A DNA stretch of 64,000 nt from assembly GCF_018881965.1 (NCBI RefSeq), contig NZ_JACVPI010000001.1:1494018-1558017 (forward strand), in the 5' to 3' direction. The notes beneath the pieces are model-generated. The model searched no databases and was not told where the DNA came from. It was given only the letters and a program-made list of their open reading frames with translations. Source of the DNA: Polynucleobacter sp. JS-Polo-80-F4 (GTDB lineage: Bacteria; Pseudomonadota; Gammaproteobacteria; Burkholderiales; Burkholderiaceae). A program made the position numbers and the translations under genes. Below, piece after piece: positions 36,353 through 46,449 of the stretch. Positions within the stretch are counted from its first letter, which is position 1. The number at the start of each line of letters is the position of its first letter.

Positions 36353-37717
36353 TTATAGATCTTTAGTTAAAACCATGGACTTGCGATCCCAGTTATAAAT
36401 TTGCTTTCTTTCTTCTGGCAGATCATCTACTGATGCTCGTTTAAAGCCACGCTTTAAGAACCAATGCTCGGTTCTAGTAGTAAGCACAAATAATTTTTTA
36501 ATGCCTTCTTGTTTAGCGCGCATTTCAACACGCTTCAATAGACGCTCACCATCGCCAGATCCTTGAACATCTGGATCCACAGCAAGACAGGCTAATTCAC
36601 CAACGCCATTTGGAAATGGGAAGAGGGCAGCACAACCAAAGAGAACACGGTCATGCTCAATGACTGAAAAGCGCTGAATATCACGCTCAATCACGTCTTG
36701 ACCACGCGCTGCCAAGATACCTTCATCCTCTAGTGGCATAGTCAATTGCAAGATGCCACCAACGTCATCTTGATTGGCTTCCCGTAGGTTCTCAATATCG
36801 GATGAGGCAAGCATCATGCCAATACCATCATGGGTAAAGAGCTCTTCTAGGAGTGCGCCATCTTGATTACATGGCAGGAAGTGAACGCGGCTCACGCCCG
36901 CACGTATAGCTCTACCAGAGATATTCAGTAGGCTCTTCATACCCTGATCCATATCTTTGTTCTGCGACACATATTCATGCAGTTGCGGCATGGAGAGTTC
37001 GGTAATGAAATCACCCTCAGTATCTTTTAAACCTGCATACGGACTTAAGAAGATCAGCTTATCTGCTTTTAGAGCTGCAGCAGTAGATGCAGCTACATCT
37101 TCGTATGCCAGATTAAATGCTTGACCTGTTGGTGAGAAGCCTAAAGGCGACAACAACACAATCTTGTTGCTATCTAAAGACTGCCTAATGGAGCTAGAGT
37201 CAACCTTACGTACTAATCCAGTATGAATGTAATCGGTACCCTCTACAACACCTACAGGCATTGCGGTAATAAAGTTGCCAGAGATCACAGAAATGCGTGA
37301 GCCAGCCATTGGTGTATTTGGTAAGCCACGGCTAAATGCCGCCTCAATATCGAGACGCAATTCACCAGCAGCTTCTTTAACGCACTCTAGCGCAGCTGCA
37401 TCGGTAATCCGATAGCTGTGTAGGGCGCTCTTACCAAACTTGCTTTTGATATTCCGGAGCATCAGTTGCTCTTCAATCTGTGGGCGGATACCATGAACCA
37501 GAACAATACGCATACCCATCGCATGGAGCATGGCGATATCTTCAATTAGGTTCTCAAGACCGATTTCTTGGACTAGTTCACCTGCAAACGCAATCACAAA
37601 GGTCTTCTCGCGGAAGCTATGAATGTAGGGCGCAACATCGCGCAACCACCCTACGAAAGGGAAGTTGGAGGTCGTTTCTGCGGCCATTAAGGCCTGGTTC
37701 GGTGCATTTGTTGGCAT
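36353..37717 (-). CDS. argA: N-acetylglutamate synthase (ArgA)
   Basis: First enzyme of arginine biosynthesis, acetylating glutamate with acetyl-CoA. 454 residues, the classical two-domain form. The N-terminal amino-acid-kinase-like domain (about 20-300; [26 protein letters not shown]) binds arginine for feedback control. The C-terminal GNAT domain (about 305-450) contains [24 protein letters not shown], the acetyl-CoA loop, and [17 protein letters not shown]. It is divergent from hrpA and followed by the yggX-like gene. Confidence 0.94.
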   Translation of the reverse strand: MPTNAPNQALMAAETTSNFPFVGWLRDVAPYIHSFREKTFVIAFAGELVQEIGLENLIEDIAMLHAMGMRIVLVHGIRPQIEEQLMLRNIKSKFGKSALHSYRITDAAALECVKEAAGELRLDIEAAFSRGLPNTPMAGSRISVISGNFITAMPVGVVEGTDYIHTGLVRKVDSSSIRQSLDSNKIVLLSPLGFSPTGQAFNLAYEDVAASTAAALKADKLIFLSPYAGLKDTEGDFITELSMPQLHEYVSQNKDMDQGMKSLLNISGRAIRAGVSRVHFLPCNQDGALLEELFTHDGIGMMLASSDIENLREANQDDVGGILQLTMPLEDEGILAARGQDVIERDIQRFSVIEHDRVLFGCAALFPFPNGVGELACLAVDPDVQGSGDGERLLKRVEMRAKQEGIKKLFVLTTRTEHWFLKRGFKRASVDDLPEERKQIYNWDRKSMVLTKDL

Positions 37718-37770
37718 AGTGAGAAAATTATAGGGTGCAAGAGCCTATAAACCAACAAAAACCCAAAGCA

Positions 37771-40700
37771 ATGTCACAGCCTGTGCCTGCTTCCAACACC
37801 CCACGTAGGCTGGAAATTCGGTTTCCGGAGGAATTACCGGTCTCAGGTCAGCGTCAGTTGATCAAGGATGCCTTGCAGAGCCACCAGGTGGTGATTGTGT
37901 GTGGAGAGACGGGATCAGGTAAGACTACCCAGCTGCCGAAGATCTGCCTGGATCTGGGGCGAGGCACGATTAATGGTGGCAAGCTGATCGGTCACACGCA
38001 GCCTCGCCGGATTGCAGCAACTGCCACCGCCAAGAGAATTGCCCAGGAGTTGGGCTCACCCATTGGTCAAGATGTGGGTTACCAAGTTCGCTTTGCTGAC
38101 AAGACTAGCCATACCGCTTCTATCAAGCTAATGACAGACGGCATTCTTCTGGCAGAAACTCAGCGCGATCCTCAGTTACGTGCCTATGACACGCTCATCA
38201 TTGATGAAGCGCACGAACGAAGTCTCAATATTGATTTCTTATTGGGGTATCTCAGACAACTACTTCCCAAGCGACCAGACCTCAAGCTGATCATCACGTC
38301 AGCAACGATTGATGCCCAGCGATTTGCTGAGCACTTTGCGATCAACGGCAAGATTGCCCCGGTAATCGAGGTGAGTGGCAGATTGTTTCCGGTAGAACAG
38401 CGTTACTCACCGCTAGAGCCAGACGCAAAGCCCGATGGTAAAAAAGAATCCAAAACTGCAAAAGAAATTCCAGATGCGGTCACCGAAGAGATTGCGAGTC
38501 TATGGCGTGAAGGCGCTGGTGGTGCCGGTGATGTATTGGTTTTTTTGCCGGGGGAGCGAGAGATACGTGATTGCGCTGAAGCGTTACGCAAGGACCATGT
38601 CCTGCAGCAACGTTTTCATCCGGAGATCCTCAGTTTATTTGCACGTCAATCAGTAGCTGAGCAGGAGAGAGTATTTAGCCCAGGCAATGGGCGACGTATT
38701 ATTTTGACAACCAACGTTGCAGAGACATCGTTAACCGTTCCCAACATTCGATACGTCATTGATAGTGGCTTAGCGAGAGTTAAACGCTACTCCTATCGTA
38801 ATAAGGTAGAGCAGCTTCAGATTGAGCCTATCTCCCAAGCGGCTGCCAATCAAAGGGCTGGGCGTTGCGGCCGTGTATCGGACGGTATCTGCGTGCGCTT
38901 GTATAGCGAGCAAGATTATCAAGGTCGCCCCAAATTTACTGATCCAGAAATCCTCCGCAGTTCATTAGCTGCCGTGTTATTGCGCATGAGTTCCTTGCGT
39001 TTGCCTAAGATCCAGCATTTCCCCTTCATTGATAAGCCCTTGGGTAGAGCGATTGCGGATGGTGTGCAACTACTTGACGAGTTAGGCGCTATTGAATTTG
39101 ATGAATCGGAGCCAGCGGGTTCTAAGGATATTGGCAAGGACATCAACAACAGCTTCAAACTCACTGCGACTGGCAAGCAACTAGCAGACTTACCCCTGGA
39201 TCCACGCATAGGCAGAATGTTGCTAGCAGCTAAAGAGCAGAATGCTTTAAAAGAAGTCACCATCATTGCTTCCGCTTTGGCCACACAAGATCCGCGTGAT
39301 CGACCTATGGATCAAGCTGCTGCAGCTGATCAAGCGCATCTGCAGTTTGCGGACGAGCGCTCTGAGTTCCTCAGCTTTGTAAAGCTCTGGAATTGGTATC
39401 AAGATGCTTTAAAGCATAAGAGCAGCAATCGTCAGCTCGAAAATCTATGTAAGAGTAAATTTCTGTCACCGCGTCGTTTGCGAGAATGGCGTGATGTGCA
39501 TGGCCAATTACATACCATGCTCGGCGAAAAGGGTTGGAAAGAAAATGGCATAGCCGCAACCTATGAAGAAGTTCACCTCTCTTTATTAACGGGCCTACTC
39601 GGATATGTAGCCAAAAAAGAAGAGGATGAAAAATCCCAAGATCGCAATAGCAAAACAGGTGGTTACGTTGGGGCGCGCGGCATTCGTCCATTCATCTGGC
39701 CGGGCTCTACTATCGGCAAAAAAGCAGGCGCTTGGATTTTGGCGGGCGAATTACAAGAAACCAACCGCATGTATGCTAGAACGATCGCTAAGATCGAGCC
39801 GCAATGGGTTGAGCGCGTCGCCGCACACCGCTTGATCAAGTCTTTAAGTGACCCGTTTTGGGATAACCGCCAAGGTGAGGTTATGGCATTTGAGCGAGGC
39901 ACTTTGTATGGCTTGCCGATCTATCATGGTCGCAGGGTTCGCTATGAACCACATAATCCCGATGAAACAAGGGAACTATTTATTCGCCAAGCTTTGGTTC
40001 AGGAGGAAATGTTTGGGCGCATGGATACACCTGTGCTTCAACGCGAAACAGAAACCGATGCTAAAAAGAAATACCCTAATGTATTTGGATTCTTTTGGCA
40101 TAACCGCCGCCTAATTAAAGAAATCGAAGCCTTAGAGCATCGCTCACGTCGACCGGATGTATTGGTAGACGATGATTTGCTTTTTGCTTTTTATGAGTCT
40201 CGCCTTCCCAAGGAAGTGCGTAGTCGAGAAAGTCTCAAGGCATGGCTAGCGAAAGATAAAGCCAAGGACAAAGATCTGGATGGCCAACTTCGCTTAGAAA
40301 AAGCAGATTTGATGCGCCATGAGGCGGCTGGCATTACCGTAGATCGCTACCCAAAAACCATGTTGGTCGGTGGTGCGCAGCTGAGTCTGACCTATCACTT
40401 CGAACCCGGTAGTCCGAAAGATGGAGTAACTCTAGTTGTTCCTTTGACTCAACTGAATCAAGTGGACGGACGCCGTTGCGAATGGCTCGTTCCTGGAATG
40501 TGCGAGGAGAAGGTGCTCTTACTTCTCAAATCATTGCCACAAAAACTCAGACGTCATTGTGTGCCATTGCCAGATTATGCAAAATCCTTCCTCGAGCGCA
40601 GGCTAGATGAAAAGCAGTTTGGCATTGGTGACTTTTTGGATAGCCTGATTGGTGATATTCGTAAGGAGCGTGGCCTTGAAATTAAACGCACGGATTTCAG

Positions 40701-41802
40701 ACCTGAGGCCTTACCTTTGCATTCATCGATGAACTTCCGTTTGATTGATGAGCATGGGCGTCAGCTTGAGGTAGAGCGCAACTTAGCTCGCTTACGTTCC
40801 GAGTATGGGCAGACGGCCCGAAATGCCTTCCAAGCAATTGCTCAGGAGACTGCGCATATCGAGTTGGGTTTAGAGCCACCGGTAGGTGAATCAAAGCCCA
40901 ACGCTAGTCATTCTGAAGCGACTCGAAAGGTTGAGCAGGGCGGTTACCGCGCTTGGGAGTTTGGTGAGCTACCAGAAACTTTAGAAATCCAAAAGGGCAA
41001 TAAAACCTTATTTGGATATCCTGCTTTAGTGGATCGCGTTGACTATTGCGATCTTGAGGTATTTGATGATTTAGAAGAAGCCCGTAAACAGCATGCCTTA
41101 GGATTACGTCGCTTATTTGCCTTGAGCAATAAAGATACGCTCAAAGCATTACAAAAACAGCTGCCAGGTATCCGCGAATTAGGTTTGCTATTTATCAATG
41201 TGGGCTCAGTAGAGGGATTGATAGAGCAGATTCTTAATATCGCTCTTGAGCGTGCATTTATGGGTGAGCCACTGCCAGTCAATGCTGAGCAATTTGCAGA
41301 GCGTTTACATGCAGGAAAGCCGAGATTGGCACTGATCGCCCAAGAAATCTCTCGCCATGCCTTAAATGCATTACAAGCCCATGCGGATCTGCAGAAAAAA
41401 GTAGTTAGTGCAAAAGCCGCTTCACCGGCCGCCTATACCGATATTCAGACACAGATGCAGGGTCTGATATTTCCGAAGTTCGTTGCTGAAATACCATACG
41501 CCCAATTGGTTCATGTGCCTCGCTACTTAAAAGCGATTGCAATGCGGATCGATAAATTACGCTCCAACCCCAGCCGTGATGCTCAATGTCAAAAGGATTG
41601 GGAGTCGGTGGCGCGTCCATGGCAAAAGCTGGTCCAGGGCAATAAAGGGTCGGCCTCCTACGCGATGGCTGAAGATCCAGCTTTAGTGGATTTCCGTTGG
41701 CAGTTGGAAGAGTTGCGGGTTGCTTTATATGCCCAGGAGCTTAAAACGACCACCCCTATGTCCTTAAAGCGCCTTGAAAAGGTTTTGGCAAGCTTGCGCT
41801 AA
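37771..41802 (+). CDS. hrpA: ATP-dependent RNA helicase HrpA
   Basis: DEAH-box helicase; in E. coli it acts in mRNA processing and rescues collided ribosomes. 1,343 residues from ATG 37771 (GTG 37735 would add twelve), close to the E. coli length. Motif I is GETGSGKTTQLPK at about residues 46-58. Motif II DEAH is near 145 and motif III SATIDAQRF near 177. Motif VI, QRAGRCGRV, lies near 367. Helicase-associated (HA2) and OB-fold domains follow, then the long DUF3418 C-terminal region. A charged insert near residue 220-235 (DGKKESKTAKE) interrupts the helicase core. Confidence 0.95.
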   Translation: MSQPVPASNTPRRLEIRFPEELPVSGQRQLIKDALQSHQVVIVCGETGSGKTTQLPKICLDLGRGTINGGKLIGHTQPRRIAATATAKRIAQELGSPIGQDVGYQVRFADKTSHTASIKLMTDGILLAETQRDPQLRAYDTLIIDEAHERSLNIDFLLGYLRQLLPKRPDLKLIITSATIDAQRFAEHFAINGKIAPVIEVSGRLFPVEQRYSPLEPDAKPDGKKESKTAKEIPDAVTEEIASLWREGAGGAGDVLVFLPGEREIRDCAEALRKDHVLQQRFHPEILSLFARQSVAEQERVFSPGNGRRIILTTNVAETSLTVPNIRYVIDSGLARVKRYSYRNKVEQLQIEPISQAAANQRAGRCGRVSDGICVRLYSEQDYQGRPKFTDPEILRSSLAAVLLRMSSLRLPKIQHFPFIDKPLGRAIADGVQLLDELGAIEFDESEPAGSKDIGKDINNSFKLTATGKQLADLPLDPRIGRMLLAAKEQNALKEVTIIASALATQDPRDRPMDQAAAADQAHLQFADERSEFLSFVKLWNWYQDALKHKSSNRQLENLCKSKFLSPRRLREWRDVHGQLHTMLGEKGWKENGIAATYEEVHLSLLTGLLGYVAKKEEDEKSQDRNSKTGGYVGARGIRPFIWPGSTIGKKAGAWILAGELQETNRMYARTIAKIEPQWVERVAAHRLIKSLSDPFWDNRQGEVMAFERGTLYGLPIYHGRRVRYEPHNPDETRELFIRQALVQEEMFGRMDTPVLQRETETDAKKKYPNVFGFFWHNRRLIKEIEALEHRSRRPDVLVDDDLLFAFYESRLPKEVRSRESLKAWLAKDKAKDKDLDGQLRLEKADLMRHEAAGITVDRYPKTMLVGGAQLSLTYHFEPGSPKDGVTLVVPLTQLNQVDGRRCEWLVPGMCEEKVLLLLKSLPQKLRRHCVPLPDYAKSFLERRLDEKQFGIGDFLDSLIGDIRKERGLEIKRTDFRPEALPLHSSMNFRLIDEHGRQLEVERNLARLRSEYGQTARNAFQAIAQETAHIELGLEPPVGESKPNASHSEATRKVEQGGYRAWEFGELPETLEIQKGNKTLFGYPALVDRVDYCDLEVFDDLEEARKQHALGLRRLFALSNKDTLKALQKQLPGIRELGLLFINVGSVEGLIEQILNIALERAFMGEPLPVNAEQFAERLHAGKPRLALIAQEISRHALNALQAHADLQKKVVSAKAASPAAYTDIQTQMQGLIFPKFVAEIPYAQLVHVPRYLKAIAMRIDKLRSNPSRDAQCQKDWESVARPWQKLVQGNKGSASYAMAEDPALVDFRWQLEELRVALYAQELKTTTPMSLKRLEKVLASLR

Positions 41803-41872
41803 GTCAAATCCACAGCCATATCAATTAGATTTGGAGGACTATTAAGTCTCCTCAATTGCTTACAATGGAGGT

Positions 41873-42910
41873 ATGCACAAATTTATCAAGATTAGAGGTT
41901 TTCGCATTCTTGCGACCTCCGCTTTAATGGGTCTGCTGTTAGCCAATCAATATTCTTTGGCTCAGCCTAGCAATGCCGCTGCGTCTGCAACCTCTACCAA
42001 TCAACCGAAGCTGGCTGTCATTCTGAATTCTGGATCTGCATCTGTAAGCCTCATTGATATGAATACTCGTGAGGTGATTAAAACAGTTCCCGTTGGCAAG
42101 GAACCTCATCACTTGATGATTACGCCTGATCAAAAAACACTCTTAATTGCCAATGCAGCGGGCAATGATGTTGTTTTGATGAATCCAACGACTGGCGAGT
42201 TGACTGGCAAGATCCCCAACATTATTGATCCCTACCAAATTGGTTACTCACCAAACCATAAATGGTTTGTAGCAAATGGTAATCGCCTAGATCGCGTAGA
42301 TATCTATGCTGCTGATGGCGCTAATCTCAAATTGGCTAAGACGGTGAAGCTAGCCAAGACGCCAAGTCATATTGCTTTCACATCTGACAGCAAAACTGCA
42401 TTCATCACTTTGCAGGATTCCAATGAGCTTGCCGCAATTGATCTAGAAACCCAAAACGTATTGTGGACCATGCCTACAGGAAAAGTTCCTGCTGGTTTGT
42501 GGATGACGCCTGGAGATCAATATCTCTTGGTTGGTATTACCGGCGACGATTATGTTCAGGTGATCGATTGGAAAACGCGTAAGGAAGTAAAGCGTATCCC
42601 TACAGGTAAGGGCGCCCATAATTTCCGCCCTTTGGGTGATAAAAAGCATGTATTCGTGAGTAACCGTATTGCTTCCACGATTAGCTTGCTGAATATGCAA
42701 ACCCTCGAGAAGGTTGGCGATGTCACCGGACTGCCGGCGGGCCCTGATGATATGGAAATCACACCTGACGGTAAAACCTTGTGGGTGACTTTCCGCTTTT
42801 CCAAGAAGGTAGGGGTGATTGATATTCCAACGATGAAGTTGGTAACAGTCATTCCCGTAGGTAAATCTCCTCATGGCGTGTTCTTTACCCCGAGGGCTGG
42901 GTGGGAATAA
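41873..42910 (+). CDS. Periplasmic YVTN/YncE-like beta-propeller protein
   Basis: 345 residues. An N-terminal signal peptide (hydrophobic ILATSALMGLLLANQYSLA, cleavage near residue 31) is followed by about seven propeller blades. The repeats carry the YVTN style: VSLIDMNTREVIKTVPVGKEPHHLMITPD, VIDWKTRKEVKRIPTGKGAHNFRPLG, VGVIDIPTMKLVTVIPVGKSPHG. Such proteins act as binding scaffolds; no catalytic function can be assigned. GGAGG lies just before ATG 41873. Its stop lies 8 bp before ATG 42919 of the deacetylase gene, so the two are probably one operon. Confidence 0.85.
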   Translation: MHKFIKIRGFRILATSALMGLLLANQYSLAQPSNAAASATSTNQPKLAVILNSGSASVSLIDMNTREVIKTVPVGKEPHHLMITPDQKTLLIANAAGNDVVLMNPTTGELTGKIPNIIDPYQIGYSPNHKWFVANGNRLDRVDIYAADGANLKLAKTVKLAKTPSHIAFTSDSKTAFITLQDSNELAAIDLETQNVLWTMPTGKVPAGLWMTPGDQYLLVGITGDDYVQVIDWKTRKEVKRIPTGKGAHNFRPLGDKKHVFVSNRIASTISLLNMQTLEKVGDVTGLPAGPDDMEITPDGKTLWVTFRFSKKVGVIDIPTMKLVTVIPVGKSPHGVFFTPRAGWE

Positions 42911-42918
42911 GCATCACT

Positions 42919-43719
42919 ATGAAGCTCATCAGTCCCAACGCATTTATTCGTATCGCATTCATCCGTACCGCAGCCGTGCTATTGCTCGGCTGTTTTTCAT
43001 TAGGCGCTATTGCTCAAGCAGAATGCAGCAAGAAGATTTACCTCACCTTTGATACTGGCAATATGTCGGTAGCAGAAAAAGTTGCAGAGATTCTGAAACG
43101 CCAAAATGTGAAGGCAACTTTTTTTCTGGCCAATGAGAAAACCTTTCGTGGTGATTTTTCTTTAGATGATTCTTGGAAAGCGTATTGGCAGGAACGCGTT
43201 AAAGAAGGTCATCACTTTGGCAGCCACACCTATGACCATACTTATTTTATAAAAGATGGCCCTAAGGGTGAGGTCTTTGAGAGACCTCAGTTTGGTCCTA
43301 AAGCAGGCATGTCCATTTTGTATAACGAAGCAGCGATGTGTAAGGAGATCCGTCGGGTGGATCAGCGCTTTCAAGAACTCACCGACCATCCCATTCAAAA
43401 GATTTGGCGCGCTCCCGGCGGTAAAACTTCGCCTACTTTGATTCGGATGGGCGATATGTGTGGCTATCAGCACATTGGCTGGGCTCCTGCTGGCTTCCTG
43501 GGGGATGAATTGAATTCGGATAAGCACCCCAATACCAGTCTTCTAGATAAAGCGTCGAGAGACCTAAAGGATGGCGACATCACCATGGCCCACCTAGGGA
43601 TTTGGTCAAGAAAAGACCCTTGGGCGCCAGCTGTTTTGGAGCAGCTGATTGTGAATCTCAAGGGGCGGGGGTTTTGCTTTGGGCTGTTGCCCAAAAATTC
43701 TGTAAATCCATCAAAATAA
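42919..43719 (+). CDS. Polysaccharide deacetylase family protein, exported
   Basis: NodB-fold deacetylase of 266 residues. ATG 42919 gives a signal peptide (AAVLLLGCFSLGAIAQAE, cleavage near residue 35); a GTG at 42901 would add six residues. Motif 1 is LTFDTGN (D45, T46): the second position, normally a metal-binding aspartate, is threonine. Motif 2 is SHTYDH, motif 3 is RAPGGKTSP, and motif 5 is TMAHLGIW. PdaA-type enzymes also vary at this position (TFDNG), so activity is not excluded. Substrate unknown; a cell-wall or surface polysaccharide is likely. It follows the beta-propeller gene by 8 bp and precedes the desaturase gene by 3 bp. Confidence 0.82.
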   Translation: MKLISPNAFIRIAFIRTAAVLLLGCFSLGAIAQAECSKKIYLTFDTGNMSVAEKVAEILKRQNVKATFFLANEKTFRGDFSLDDSWKAYWQERVKEGHHFGSHTYDHTYFIKDGPKGEVFERPQFGPKAGMSILYNEAAMCKEIRRVDQRFQELTDHPIQKIWRAPGGKTSPTLIRMGDMCGYQHIGWAPAGFLGDELNSDKHPNTSLLDKASRDLKDGDITMAHLGIWSRKDPWAPAVLEQLIVNLKGRGFCFGLLPKNSVNPSK

Positions 43720-43722
43720 GGC

Positions 43723-44694
43723 ATGGACTTCGGCATCTTTACCTCATTCATGACTAACGCCTATGCAGGCGTTCAAGAATTCATTTTTTCCAATGTAGTA
43801 GGTCCAATTCTGTATCAATTGGATTTAATGGCTTGGGCTGAGGATGTATTTGATGGCATTGATTGGTTTTTGTTTGGCTGCATTCAAATTTTCTTAATCA
43901 TTGTTGTATTGAGAACATGGGAGCGATTGGCTCCAGCAGAATCGCAAGAGCGCTTTGCAAAAACGAGTAGAGCAGACGTTTTCTATACCCTGTTTCATCG
44001 ATTAGGGATTTTTCATGGAATCATCTTTATTGCCCTGTCTGGATTCTTCTTTGAGATTGATTCGATCTTGCATGACTTTCGGTTTGACCGATTAAACGTA
44101 GAGTCTTGGTGGCCTGGAGTGAGTTCAATCCCAGTCGTTAGCTTCTTGATTTACTTGGTGCTATTGGACTTTGTTGACTATCTATACCATCGTGCCTCGC
44201 ATACGTTTAACTGGTGGTGGCAGCTGCACTCTTTGCATCACAGTCAAACTGTCATGACCGCTTGGTCTGATAATCGCAATCACATCATCGATGACATCAT
44301 GCGTGCCACCTTCATGGCCTTCTTTGCGTTGTTATTTGGCGTGTCTCCTGGCCAATTCATTATGCTGATAGCGCTCAGTCAATTTATTCAAAGTTGGCAG
44401 CATGCCAATATTAAGGTCCACCTAGGGTCTGCTAAATATTTACTGATTTCTCCGATGTTTCATCGCATGCACCATGCAGTCGGTTACGGTCATGAGGCCA
44501 AGGGCAAACCTGGAGTTTTAGGCGGCTGTAATTTTGGTATTTTGTTTCCGTGGTGGGATATGGTTTTTAGAACCGCCATCTTTCCTAAAGAGGTCTATCC
44601 TACGGGAGTAAGGAATTTAACAGTTTCACAAAATATCCTCACTCAGCAATGGCAGGGATTGGTGCGTGCCGTTAAAGAATTCAAGCCTAAGTAG
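43723..44694 (+). CDS. Sterol desaturase / fatty acid hydroxylase family protein
   Basis: Integral membrane di-iron protein of 323 residues. The histidine clusters typical of the superfamily are present: DYLYHRASH (HxxxH) near residue 150, QLHSLHHSQ near 165, and MFHRMHHAVGYGHE near 245. Hydrophobic segments lie near residues 50-66, 95-115, 130-150 and 195-215. Bacterial members hydroxylate or desaturate lipids, sometimes hopanoids, carotenoids or ornithine lipids; the substrate cannot be told. Only 3 bp separate it from the deacetylase gene. Confidence 0.87.
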   Translation: MDFGIFTSFMTNAYAGVQEFIFSNVVGPILYQLDLMAWAEDVFDGIDWFLFGCIQIFLIIVVLRTWERLAPAESQERFAKTSRADVFYTLFHRLGIFHGIIFIALSGFFFEIDSILHDFRFDRLNVESWWPGVSSIPVVSFLIYLVLLDFVDYLYHRASHTFNWWWQLHSLHHSQTVMTAWSDNRNHIIDDIMRATFMAFFALLFGVSPGQFIMLIALSQFIQSWQHANIKVHLGSAKYLLISPMFHRMHHAVGYGHEAKGKPGVLGGCNFGILFPWWDMVFRTAIFPKEVYPTGVRNLTVSQNILTQQWQGLVRAVKEFKPK

Positions 44695-44723
44695 ACAGCA
44701 AGTCTGCAGGCAATAGGAGTTGT

Positions 44724-45593
44724 ATGGTCGGATTACCGCAAGTATTTAAATCATTTGGAATGGCCTTGGTTGGGACCATGCATCCACGAATGTTGTGGCT
44801 GAGCTTAAGACCATTTTTAATCGTCTCGGTTTTATGGGGTTGCCTCATTTGGCTTACTTGGACGCCAGCGCTTGAGGCCTTGAGCGTTTTTCTGACGACT
44901 TCTATCTTTACCAGCTGGATACAGGAGGGTCTCATTTGGGCGGGCTTTGAAAATGCCAGAGCATGGATTGCGCCACTATTTTTTGTGATGTTGATTATTC
45001 CTTTGATCACAATCAGTTTGCTGGTGTTCGTTGCTTTTTCAACAGTGCCTTCGATTGTGAAGATTGCTGCTAGGCAGTCGCAGTTTCATGATCTGGAATG
45101 TAAGCGAGGCGGCGGCTTCTTTGGCAGCTTGGTTTACACCTTGTGGTCTGCACTGATTTGTTTGGCTTTAGTCATGTTGACCTTACCCGTCTGGTGGGTT
45201 CCACCATTAGTAGCTGTATTACCTCCGCTCCTCTGGGGTTGGTTAACTATGCGTCTCATGTCCTATGATGTTCTTGCTAAACATGCCAGCACTGAAGAAC
45301 GCGATCTCCTGCTTGAAAAATATCGCTGGCCTTTACTCTGCATGGGGATTGCTTCGGGAATGTTGGGCGCAGTACCTACCTTCTTTTGGGCAACCTCTGC
45401 TTTAGCCTTAGTTTTATTTCCGATTGTGAGTTTTATCGCGCTCTGGATTTATTCTTTGATTTTCGTGTTTGCAGCCCTATGGTTTAGTTATTTTTTGTTA
45501 GATGCTCTCAAGCAGTTGAGGGAAGAAGAATTAGATCAAGCGCTCACAGTGCAATCACGTGTTGTTGATATGGAACTTCCTTACCATGGTTGA
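44724..45593 (+). CDS. EI24 / CysZ-like membrane protein
   Basis: 289 residues with about six hydrophobic segments. The start VGLPQVFKSFGMALVGTMHPRML and the arrangement of long helices fit the EI24 domain (PF07264), which includes the sulfate-uptake-associated protein CysZ. The link to sulfate is not shown here; no cysteine-synthesis gene is adjacent. It begins 29 bp after the desaturase gene and its end overlaps the start of the next gene by 8 bp, so these genes form one operon. Confidence 0.8.
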   Translation: MVGLPQVFKSFGMALVGTMHPRMLWLSLRPFLIVSVLWGCLIWLTWTPALEALSVFLTTSIFTSWIQEGLIWAGFENARAWIAPLFFVMLIIPLITISLLVFVAFSTVPSIVKIAARQSQFHDLECKRGGGFFGSLVYTLWSALICLALVMLTLPVWWVPPLVAVLPPLLWGWLTMRLMSYDVLAKHASTEERDLLLEKYRWPLLCMGIASGMLGAVPTFFWATSALALVLFPIVSFIALWIYSLIFVFAALWFSYFLLDALKQLREEELDQALTVQSRVVDMELPYHG

Positions 45594-46449
45594 TGCAATT
45601 AAAAAAGTTGAAATAGACAAGCCAGTAGACATGCCGACTGCGGCTAGGCGCTTTGGTTTAATTGTGATTGGTGATGAGATCTTGTCAGGGCGCCGCCAAG
45701 ACAAGCACATGAGTAAGCTGATTGAGCTTCTCAATGAACGCGGGCTCAGTCTGTCTTGGGCTAAATATGTTGCCGATGATCCTGCGCAAATTACCGCTAC
45801 CTTAAAAGAAAGTTTTGCGAGTGGGGATGTTGTGTTTAGTACCGGTGGTATTGGTGCAACCCCAGACGATCACACGCGTCAATGTGCAGCGCTTGCACTG
45901 GGCACTAAAACGCAATTGCATCCAACGGCTCAAGAATTGATTGCGGGACGCATTCAGTCGATGGCAGAGGGTGACCCCATTAAGGCGGATTTAAATACTC
46001 CCGAGAATCAACATCGCTTCAAGATGGGGGAGTTTCCGATTGGCAGTGAAATTATTCCCAATCCTTACAACCAAATACCTGGCTTTCGAATTCAAGAGCA
46101 TCACTTTGTGCCTGGCTTCCCTGTAATGGCTGCGCCGATGATGGCATGGTGCCTAGATACTTATTACAAAGACCTATTTCATCAAGAGAACTGGGCTGAG
46201 CAGAGTTTTATCGTGCCAAAGGGTATTGAGTCGACTTTGACGCCCTTAATGGAGCGTATAGAAGCCAATTTTCCTGGCGTGAAGGTCTTTAGTCTCCCGT
46301 CAGTAGGTGATGCCGCAAGGGGTGGTGTGTACGCTCAGCGTCATATTGAATTGGGTATTAAAGGGAATGCCAACCTTCTAGAAAGCGCTTGGATTGCCCT
46401 CAGAGCGGGCACCCAAGAGTTGGGCTATGAAATCCACGACATAAGCTAA
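45586..46449 (+). CDS. Molybdopterin-binding domain protein (CinA N-terminal/MoaB-like)
   Basis: 287 residues from ATG 45586 (an upstream TTG frame is inside the EI24 gene). The MoCF-biosynthesis fold starts at FGLIVIGDEILSGRRQDKH near residue 22. DDPAQITATLKESFASGDVVFSTGGIGATPDDHT near residue 60 is the molybdopterin-binding core. The C-terminal nicotinamide-nucleotide amidase domain of full CinA is missing, so it is not a pyridine-nucleotide cycle enzyme. Its role is unclear; similar stand-alone proteins are common in Burkholderiales. It is the last gene before the glnA regulatory region. Confidence 0.83.
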   Translation: MVDAIKKVEIDKPVDMPTAARRFGLIVIGDEILSGRRQDKHMSKLIELLNERGLSLSWAKYVADDPAQITATLKESFASGDVVFSTGGIGATPDDHTRQCAALALGTKTQLHPTAQELIAGRIQSMAEGDPIKADLNTPENQHRFKMGEFPIGSEIIPNPYNQIPGFRIQEHHFVPGFPVMAAPMMAWCLDTYYKDLFHQENWAEQSFIVPKGIESTLTPLMERIEANFPGVKVFSLPSVGDAARGGVYAQRHIELGIKGNANLLESAWIALRAGTQELGYEIHDIS

